A stretch of 11,892 nt of DNA from Methylovirgula sp. (lineage in GTDB: Bacteria; Pseudomonadota; Alphaproteobacteria; Rhizobiales; Beijerinckiaceae). The stretch covers positions 1 to 11,892 of the forward strand of contig JASHSW010000073.1 in the NCBI GenBank assembly GCA_030038595.1, written 5' to 3'. This document shows, one piece after another, positions 7,184-11,892 of the stretch. Position 1 is the first letter of the stretch. Each line of letters begins with the position of its first letter. The notes under the pieces are model-generated. The model was not told where the DNA came from and did not search any database. It saw only the letters and a program-made list of their open reading frames with translations. Made by a program: the position numbers and the translations under genes.

Positions 7184-7416
7184 TCGACGTCCGGTTTGCC
7201 CATGCCGCCGCCGCCTTTCATGCAGGCCTTGCGGAACTTCTTGCGCGCCGTGCCGTGCAGGCCTTTGGCATCGGCCTGCTTGGAACATTCGATCGACTGT
7301 GGCGAACGCGCCTTTGCCATCGGTGTGGATGTCGCCGGCGCGTTCTGCGCAAACGCCGGGCTCAAGCTTAAACCGCCGACGATTGCGATGAGCACAAGTT
7401 TCGATGCGTTGCGCAT
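7180..7416 (-). CDS. PsiF-repeat family small periplasmic protein
   Basis: This 78-aa precursor has a clear Sec signal peptide (MRNASKLVLIAIVGGLSLSPAFA, cut after A23) and a mature basic segment with two cysteines, C44 and C65. The stretch SIECSKQADAKGLHG followed by ARKKFRKACMKG matches the PsiF repeat: Cys, then a Lys-Gly-Leu-x-Gly turn, then basic residues and a second Cys. PsiF was named in E. coli as phosphate-starvation inducible. Its biochemical role is unknown, and phosphate control here is not shown. The protein has one repeat, whereas some family members have two. The ATG at 7416 is chosen for its strong AGGAGG at about 9-nt spacing. An in-frame ATG 24 codons earlier lacks both a signal peptide and a ribosome site. 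Confidence 0.75.
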   Translation of the reverse strand: MRNASKLVLIAIVGGLSLSPAFAQNAPATSTPMAKARSPQSIECSKQADAKGLHGTARKKFRKACMKGGGGMGKPDVD

Positions 7417-7512
7417 GGACGTTCTCCTCCTGTTATTGCCGCTCCTATAGCTGCAATTCCGGGTGCAATGATGCCGCGCCCGGATCACAGTTGCTTGACC
7501 TTGCTCCGTGGC

Positions 7513-7926
7513 TCAGACTTCGGGGCCCCATTCGCCGCTGGCGCGGATGCGCCAGGATTTCAGCCCTGCTTTGGCTACTACGATGCGGCCGCTCTTGGCC
7601 ACGGAGACAAGGTGCTGAAACACGAGCGGCGTACGCCAGGCGAGAGGTTTGTCGGGATCGCAGACGGCGCGATATTCGTTGCACTCCTCGTCTTCCATCA
7701 GGATCGTTCCGACGCGGTCGGGCCGCAGCTTTGCGCCCATATTACGATCGTTCTTCCAAAGACATTCAAATTCGCGGCAGACGTCGGGCCGCTGCTGGTA
7801 GATCCGGCAGCCGCCGCCCACGATACAATTCTTGCAGGCCGGCCCGGCGGGCTTTTCCAATTCTTCGATCTCAAGCACTTTGCAGCACATGCTGCAGGCG
7901 CCGCAGGCCTTTCCTGGAATGTCCAT
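7513..7926 (-). CDS. YkgJ-type cysteine-cluster protein (putative Zn/Fe-binding)
   Basis: This 137-aa cytoplasmic protein contains 11 cysteines. The N-terminal cluster has C8, C11, C14 and C15 (KACGACSMCCKVLEI), the next C31, C34 and C40, then C50 and C55 within RPDVCREFECLW, and finally C82 and C89. The CxxCxxCC start and the RPxxCRxFxC stretch are characteristic of the YkgJ/zinc-iron-chelating family, predicted to bind metal or an Fe-S cluster. The reaction and partners are unknown. The ATG at 7926 has GGAG at 6-nt spacing. The open frame extends far upstream into the antisense of fabD, which is a shadow. It is transcribed divergently from fabD, with 163 bp between their starts, and lies 96 bp upstream of the psiF-like gene. 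Confidence 0.85.
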   Translation of the reverse strand: MDIPGKACGACSMCCKVLEIEELEKPAGPACKNCIVGGGCRIYQQRPDVCREFECLWKNDRNMGAKLRPDRVGTILMEDEECNEYRAVCDPDKPLAWRTPLVFQHLVSVAKSGRIVVAKAGLKSWRIRASGEWGPEV

Positions 7927-7953
7927 GCTCGCTCCGCGTCGATTTCCAGCATT

Positions 7954-7982
7954 TTCAATCGTGCCTGAGGACCCGGCGTCAA
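7954..7982 (-). promoter_or_regulatory. Weak candidate promoter of the cysteine-cluster gene
   Basis: TTGACG (7982-7977) is followed after 17 bp by ATTGAA (7959-7954). The -35 matches 5/6 bases but the -10 is poor. Transcription would start about 20 bases before the ATG at 7926. Confidence 0.25.
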
Positions 7983-8025
7983 GGCAATCGAAATCGACAC
8001 GAGTTCGAAGCAAACTACGGGCCGC

Positions 8026-8054
8026 TTGACAGATTGGCCGCCGCAATGCCACTC
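8026..8054 (+). promoter_or_regulatory. Weak candidate promoter of fabD
   Basis: A perfect TTGACA lies at 8026-8031, 58 bp before the fabD start. No good -10 follows; at 17-bp spacing the sequence is CCACTC. Call it a -35-like element only. Confidence 0.25.
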
Positions 8055-8089
8055 GCACAAATCCGAATTGCCGGTCGCAAAGGCGGGGC

Positions 8090-9037
8090 ATGGCAAAGGC
8101 GTTTGTTTTTCCGGGGCAGGGATCGCAAGCCGTTGGTATGGGCAAAGGCTTGGCCGAGGCTTTCGCCGCGGCGCGCGCGGTATTCGAGGAGGTCGACGAA
8201 GCTTTGCAGCAGAAGCTCGCGGCGTTGATGTTCGAGGGGCCGGAGGCGGAGCTTACCCTGACCGCCAATGCACAGCCGGCACTCATGGCGGTGAGCCTTG
8301 CGGCATTGCGCGTATTGGAAGTCGAACTGGGCGTGGATTTGGCGCGCGACGCGACCTTTGTGGCCGGCCATTCGCTCGGCGAATATTCGGCGCTCGCAGC
8401 GGCGGGGTCACTGACGATCGCCGATGCGGCGCGGCTTCTGCGCCGCCGCGGCGAAGCAATGCAGCGTGCCGTGCCGGTCGGCGAAGGCATGATGGCGGCA
8501 CTGATCGGCCTCGATTGCGAAACCGGTGCCGCCGTCGCGGCCGCGGCGCAGGAGCAGACGCAGGCGATCTGTGCGGTTGCCAATGACAACGGCGGCGGCC
8601 AGATCGTCATCTCCGGCGCGAAGCCGGCGGTCGAATGCGCGATGGAGCTTGCCAAGGCGAAAGGTGTGCGGCGCGCCATTCCGCTGGCGGTTTCGGCGCC
8701 GTTCCACTGCGCGTTGATGGCGCCGGCCGCGAAGGTCATGGTCGAAGCCTTGCGGGACGTCGAGATCAAAAGGCCGAAGGTGCAAGTGGTCGCCAACGTG
8801 CTTGCCGCGCCGGTCGAAGACCCGCTCGAGATCCGCGAACGGCTGGTCGAGCAAGTAACCGGCACCGTGCGCTGGCGCGAAAGCGTTGTTTTCATGGCCG
8901 GGCGCGGTGTCGCGGAATTTATCGAGCTCGGATCGGGCAAAGTCTTGACCGGCCTTTTGAAGCGCATCGTCGAAAAGGCAACCGGCTTTGCGGTTGGAAC
9001 GCCGGACGAGGTTCATGCCTACGAAGCCGCCTGTTGA
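8090..9037 (+). CDS. fabD: Malonyl-CoA:ACP transacylase FabD
   Basis: FabD moves malonyl groups from CoA to acyl carrier protein to supply fatty acid elongation. The 315-aa sequence begins MAKAFVFPGQGSQ, the conserved N-terminal motif. The catalytic serine is S95 in GHSLGEYSA. The conserved arginine that binds the malonyl carboxylate is R121, before GEAMQ. The catalytic histidine is H207 in SAPFHC. The C-terminal FIELGSGKVLTGL is also typical. Length is normal. The ATG at 8090 follows AAAGGCGGGG. fabG begins 12-15 bp after the stop, so the two are cotranscribed. The genes fabG, acpP and fabF that follow belong to the same pathway. Confidence 0.97.
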   Translation: MAKAFVFPGQGSQAVGMGKGLAEAFAAARAVFEEVDEALQQKLAALMFEGPEAELTLTANAQPALMAVSLAALRVLEVELGVDLARDATFVAGHSLGEYSALAAAGSLTIADAARLLRRRGEAMQRAVPVGEGMMAALIGLDCETGAAVAAAAQEQTQAICAVANDNGGGQIVISGAKPAVECAMELAKAKGVRRAIPLAVSAPFHCALMAPAAKVMVEALRDVEIKRPKVQVVANVLAAPVEDPLEIRERLVEQVTGTVRWRESVVFMAGRGVAEFIELGSGKVLTGLLKRIVEKATGFAVGTPDEVHAYEAAC

Positions 9038-9052
9038 ACGCACGAGGCAATG

Positions 9053-9790
9053 ATGTTCGAACTTTCCGGCAGGACGGCGCTCGTTACCGGCGCCAGCGGC
9101 GATATCGGCCGGGCGATCGCCCGCGCGTTACACCAAAACGGCGCGAGCCTGGCGCTTTCCGGAACACGCAAGGAAGCGCTCGGCGCGCTCGCCGCCGAAT
9201 TGGGCGACAACGTGCACATTCTGCCTTGCGATCTCGCCGACCCCGTCGCGGTCGAACAATTGGTGCCGGCCGCCGAAGCAGCCATGGGTCGGCTCGATAT
9301 CCTCGTCAACAACGCGGGGCTGACGCGCGACAATCTGGCGTTGCGGATGAAGGACGAGGAATGGGATCTGGTACTGGCCGTCAATCTCACCGCCGGTTTT
9401 CGCTTGGCGCGCGCCGCGCTCAAAGGAATGGTCAAGCGCAGGTTCGGGCGGATCATCGGGATTGCCTCGATCGTCGGCGTGGCCGGCAATCCGGGACAGA
9501 CCAATTACGCGGCCTCGAAGGCCGGGATGATCGGCATGTGCAAGAGTCTGGCGGCGGAAGTCGCGGCACGCGACGTGACCGTAAACTGCGTGGCGCCGGG
9601 CGTGATCGAGAGCGCGATGACGCGGGCGCTCGACGAGCGGCAAAAATCGGCGCTTGTCGGCAGAGTGCCGATGGGACGGCTTGGCAGACCCGAAGATGTC
9701 GCCGCAGCGGTCGTTTATCTGGCCAGCCCGGAGGCCGCTTACGTCACCGGCCAGAGCCTGCATGTGAACGGTGGAATGGCAATGATTTGA
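9053..9790 (+). CDS. fabG: 3-oxoacyl-ACP reductase FabG
   Basis: FabG reduces 3-ketoacyl-ACP with NADPH in each elongation cycle. The 245-aa short-chain dehydrogenase has the cofactor motif TGASGDIG at 12-19, NNAG at 86-89 and the catalytic set N111, S139, Y152 and K156. It also has the ACP-docking arginines R129 and R173 by comparison with E. coli FabG. The second glycine of the usual TGxxxGxG motif is Asp here (residue 17). Two ATGs are adjacent (9050 and 9053). I chose the second, because GAGG lies 5 nt before it and only 2 nt before the first, and because relatives start MF(D/E)L. The gene lies directly after fabD. FabG function is favoured over a generic SDR by its place in the fab cluster. 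Confidence 0.95.
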   Translation: MFELSGRTALVTGASGDIGRAIARALHQNGASLALSGTRKEALGALAAELGDNVHILPCDLADPVAVEQLVPAAEAAMGRLDILVNNAGLTRDNLALRMKDEEWDLVLAVNLTAGFRLARAALKGMVKRRFGRIIGIASIVGVAGNPGQTNYAASKAGMIGMCKSLAAEVAARDVTVNCVAPGVIESAMTRALDERQKSALVGRVPMGRLGRPEDVAAAVVYLASPEAAYVTGQSLHVNGGMAMI

Positions 9791-10061
9791 ACTGGCTAAC
9801 ACCAGCCGCGCGGTTGCATCGGCGGCACTCGCCAACCCGTTTGAAGTATGTTACCACGCAAACGCCGGCTGGCGGGCGTATCCATTTTGGGGGAGGGCGC
9901 GATGCGGCTTTGCGCGTTTGTCGCAAAAGGATTCAATCAGATCATCGAGGTTCCAGCGGCTGCCTGTGCCCTTCGGAAGTGATCGCTTTCGAGGCCGGCA
10001 CTTGCACGCGCTCGAGATATAAGTTAGCGCCAGCACGGATAAGGACGAGGATCAAACGACC
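9791..10061. other. Intergenic region between fabG and acpP
   Basis: This 271-bp spacer probably contains the acpP promoter. TATAAG at 10018-10023 is a good -10 but has no convincing -35 at 16-18 bp. CTGG/CCAG just after fabG (9792-9795 with 9802-9805) is a minor hairpin. CGCC-GGCT-GGCG at about 9863-9874 is a short GC hairpin, with ATCCATTTT a few bases later, not a convincing terminator. A 26-codon frame with a strong ribosome site occupies 9902-9982 and is listed separately. Confidence 0.4.
9902..9982 (+). CDS. Candidate 26-residue small protein or leader peptide upstream of acpP
   Basis: ATG at 9902 opens a 26-codon frame ending in TGA at 9980-9982. The peptide begins MRLCAFVAKGFNQIIEVP and ends AAACALRK. 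GGGGGAGGG (9889-9897) contains a perfect GGAGG 5 nt before the ATG, one of the strongest Shine-Dalgarno sequences in the window. I do not recognise the peptide and see no regulatory codon run. It ends 79 bp before acpP. It could be a real small protein, a translated leader or a chance match in GC-rich DNA. Confidence 0.35.
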   Translation: MRLCAFVAKGFNQIIEVPAAACALRK

Positions 10062-10301
10062 ATGAGCGATGTCGCCGAGCGCGTGAAGAAAATCGTTATC
10101 GAGCATCTCGGCGTCGACGCCGACAAAGTTACCGATGACGCCAATTTTATCGAAGATTTGGGGGCCGATTCGCTCGACACGGTCGAACTCGTGATGGCGT
10201 TCGAAGAAGAGTTCGGCGTCGAAATCCCCGACGACGCGGCGGAATCCATCGTTACCGTTGGCGATGCGATCCGGTTTCTCGACAAAGCCACGGCAAGCTG
10301 A
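10062..10301 (+). CDS. acpP: Acyl carrier protein
   Basis: AcpP carries growing fatty acyl chains on a 4'-phosphopantetheine arm. The 79-aa protein is strongly acidic and has the attachment motif [16 protein letters not shown] with the modified serine at S37. The start [12 protein letters not shown] and the length are typical. The ATG at 10062 has GAGGA at 10-nt spacing (10047-10051). The gene is separated from fabG by 271 bp and from fabF by 195 bp, consistent with its own high-level transcription, as is usual for acpP. It supplies the substrate for FabD, FabG and FabF encoded alongside. Confidence 0.98.
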   Translation: MSDVAERVKKIVIEHLGVDADKVTDDANFIEDLGADSLDTVELVMAFEEEFGVEIPDDAAESIVTVGDAIRFLDKATAS

Positions 10302-10496
10302 TCCGATTTCGTCGAAGTCATGGCGCCGCCGCGCAGGCGAAACGGCTGGTGGTCGGTAGCGCTTGACCTTTCGCCCGAGCAATCGCATTCCGTCTTCCTT
10401 TGAAGTCACCGCGCGCGGATTGCAAACCCCGGGCGAGGGTGGAATAGATCGGCTCGATAGTTCCGACGCGGCGCCGGAAGTAAAATAGGTCTCTTG
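10302..10496. other. Intergenic region between acpP and fabF
   Basis: No gene is supported in these 195 bp. TTGACC at 10363-10368 is a reasonable -35, but the -10 at 17-bp spacing (CATTCC) is poor, so a separate fabF promoter is only a possibility. No intrinsic terminator with a T-run is seen after acpP. Confidence 0.35.
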
Positions 10497-11762
10497 ATGC
10501 GCAGGGTGGTGATCACCGGTCTTGGCATGGTCTCGCCGCTTGCCTGCGGCGTTGACGCGAGCTGGGAGCGGCTGCTCGCGAGCCGCAGCGGGGCGGGCCC
10601 GATCCGCGGGTTCGACGCATCCGACCTCGCCTGCAAGATTGCCATGCAGGTGCCGCGCGGCGACGGCTCGAACGCAACGTTCCATCCCGACCAGTGGATG
10701 GATCCGAAAGACCAGCGCAAGGTCGACGATTACATCATCTATGCCGTCGCCGCGGCGACGCAGGCGCTCGACGACGCCGGTTGGCATCCGCGCAGCGAGG
10801 AAGAGCGGATCAGGACCGGCGTGCTCATCGGCTCGGGCGTCGGTGGCCTCGGCGGCATCTCCGAGACCGCGGTCATCCTGCACGAGAAGGGCCCGCGGCG
10901 CGTCTCGCCGTTCTTCATCTCCGGCAGACTGATCAATCTCGCCAGCGGCTACGTATCGATCGTTCACGGGCTCAAGGGCCCGAATCATTCCGTGGCGACG
11001 GCTTGCTCGACGGGCACGCACGCCATCGGCGATGCGGCGCGTCTCATCGCGCTCGAGGATGCCGAGGTGATGGTGGCGGGGGGCGCCGAATCGGCGGTCA
11101 ACCGCATCGGCATCGCCGGATTTGCCGCCTGCCGCGCGCTGTCGACGGGATTCAACGACCGGCCGAAACAAGCTTCGCGCCCCTACGACAAGGACCGCGA
11201 CGGCTTCGTTATGGGCGACGGCGCCGGCTGCGTTATTCTCGAATCGTACGAAGGCGCCAAGGCGCGCGGCGCCAAGATCTATGCCGAGGTCGTCGGCTAC
11301 GGCATGTCCGGCGACGCGTTCCATATCACCGCTCCAGAGGGCAGCGGCGAGGGCGCCTTGCGCGCCATGCAGGCCGCCGTGAAACGGGCCGGCATCGCCC
11401 CACAGGACATCGACTATATCAACGCGCACGGCACCTCGACGCCGCTCGGCGACGAGATCGAACTCGCCGCGGTGCAGCGGCTGTTGGGCGACAAGGGCGC
11501 GGCGCGGCTCTCGATGTCCTCGACAAAATCGGCCATCGGCCACCTGCTTGGCGCGGCGGGAGCGGTCGAGGCGATCTTCTGCACGTTGGCAATTCGCGAT
11601 CAAATCGTGCCGCCGACGCTCAACCTCGATCATCCTTCGATCGCGACGCCGGTTGACCTCGTTCCCCACAAGGCGCGCAAGCGGCAGGTTGAGTTCGCAC
11701 TGTCGAATTCCTTCGGATTCGGTGGGACGAACGCCTGTCTCATCCTGCGGGCGGTTGAGTGA
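10497..11762 (+). CDS. fabF: 3-oxoacyl-ACP synthase II FabF
   Basis: FabF condenses malonyl-ACP with acyl-ACP to lengthen fatty acids. The 421-aa protein starts MRRVVITGLGMVSPL. It carries the active-site cysteine C170 in VATACSTGTHAIG and the catalytic histidines H311 (INAHGTSTPLGD) and H349 (KSAIGHLLGAAG), with the conserved lysine K344. The Cys-His-His set identifies a KAS I/II enzyme rather than FabH. The C-terminal NSFGFGGTNA is intact. The ATG at 10497 is preferred over an in-frame TTG immediately before it, since AGGT lies 6 nt upstream of the ATG. It is the last complete gene of the fab cluster. Its stop lies within a GTGA overlap with a following frame. Confidence 0.96.
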   Translation: MRRVVITGLGMVSPLACGVDASWERLLASRSGAGPIRGFDASDLACKIAMQVPRGDGSNATFHPDQWMDPKDQRKVDDYIIYAVAAATQALDDAGWHPRSEEERIRTGVLIGSGVGGLGGISETAVILHEKGPRRVSPFFISGRLINLASGYVSIVHGLKGPNHSVATACSTGTHAIGDAARLIALEDAEVMVAGGAESAVNRIGIAGFAACRALSTGFNDRPKQASRPYDKDRDGFVMGDGAGCVILESYEGAKARGAKIYAEVVGYGMSGDAFHITAPEGSGEGALRAMQAAVKRAGIAPQDIDYINAHGTSTPLGDEIELAAVQRLLGDKGAARLSMSSTKSAIGHLLGAAGAVEAIFCTLAIRDQIVPPTLNLDHPSIATPVDLVPHKARKRQVEFALSNSFGFGGTNACLILRAVE

Positions 11763-11892
11763 ACGAGGCCACGCTCGGGCCAGAATTCGTCGGCAAACTG
11801 GCGGCGTACGCGAAGCCTCGGGCCGCGGCCGGCGCACGCCGCAATTTTGCCACGCCGAGGTTTCGTGTACAAAGATCGCTTGCCTTCGGAAG
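11759..11892 (+). CDS. Possible 5' end of next gene (mltG expected), cut by the window edge
   Basis: A GTG at 11759 overlaps the fabF stop by 4 bases (GTGA) and opens a frame that stays open to the window end. It reads VNEATLGPEFVG at first and then becomes basic and Ala-rich. In many Hyphomicrobiales fabF is followed closely by mltG, the endolytic murein transglycosylase, whose N-terminus is a poorly conserved cytoplasmic stretch before a membrane helix. The overlap and gene order fit that idea. No membrane segment or catalytic motif is reached, and the ribosome site is poor, so the identity is context inference. Confidence 0.3.
   Translation, partial: MNEATLGPEFVGKLAAYAKPRAAAGARRNFATPRFRVQRSLAFG

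Noticed and set aside
7927..8967. N-terminal extension of the cysteine-cluster gene into the antisense of fabD
   Set aside because: The conserved domain starts at the ATG at 7926, which has a good ribosome site. The upstream part is low-complexity Ser/Ala sequence antisense to FabD.
10320..10403. A 27-codon frame between acpP and fabF
   Set aside because: No Shine-Dalgarno sequence and no recognisable peptide.
9942..11837. A 631-codon open frame on the minus strand antisense to acpP and fabF
   Set aside because: The same shadow effect. The sequence is Arg-rich with no motif, while the opposite strand has complete catalytic sites.
1..11892. Mobile elements, CRISPR arrays, tRNA or rRNA genes
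   Set aside because: I looked for regularly spaced repeats, transposase motifs, long terminal inverted repeats and tRNA-like arms and saw none. The gene content is housekeeping with even base composition.

Overview
The window is a high-GC stretch of core chromosome from an alphaproteobacterium, most likely of the order Hyphomicrobiales (Rhizobiales). This rests on gene order and protein signatures, because no rRNA or other taxonomic marker is present. The two conserved blocks are rpsF-rpsR-(DUF2232)-rplI-dnaB-radA-cvpA on the minus strand and fabD-fabG-acpP-fabF on the plus strand. I see no insertion sequence, prophage, CRISPR array, tRNA or rRNA.

Layout: bases 1-279 are mostly non-coding, but may hold the promoter and first codons of the next minus-strand gene (purF expected from context). 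The minus-strand block, transcribed right to left, runs from rpsF (start 6592) to cvpA (end 280). It covers small-subunit proteins S6 and S18, a DUF2232 membrane protein, ribosomal protein L9, the replicative helicase DnaB, the recombination ATPase RadA and the membrane protein CvpA. A good promoter lies at 6781-6808. The roughly 180-nt rpsF leader carries a perfect 8-bp hairpin whose loop can pair with the rpsF ribosome-binding site, so it may be an autoregulatory leader.

Between the blocks (6593-8089) sit three small genes that are not part of either conserved set: a small secreted Ala/Gly/Ser/Pro-rich protein (plus), a PsiF-repeat periplasmic protein (minus, convergent, with stop codons overlapping) and a YkgJ-type cysteine-cluster protein (minus, divergent from fabD).

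The plus-strand block at 8090-11762 encodes central type II fatty acid synthesis enzymes: malonyl-CoA:ACP transacylase, 3-ketoacyl-ACP reductase, acyl carrier protein and 3-ketoacyl-ACP synthase II. A frame opening with a GTGA overlap at the end of fabF continues off the window and may be mltG. The 271-bp gap before acpP contains a 26-codon open frame with a strong Shine-Dalgarno sequence.

Overall this is ordinary housekeeping DNA. The points worth a second look are the rpsF leader, the small frame before acpP, the three-gene insert between the blocks, the Asp in the FabG cofactor motif, and the direct dnaB-radA junction where alr is often found. I found no evidence of a wholly new system.
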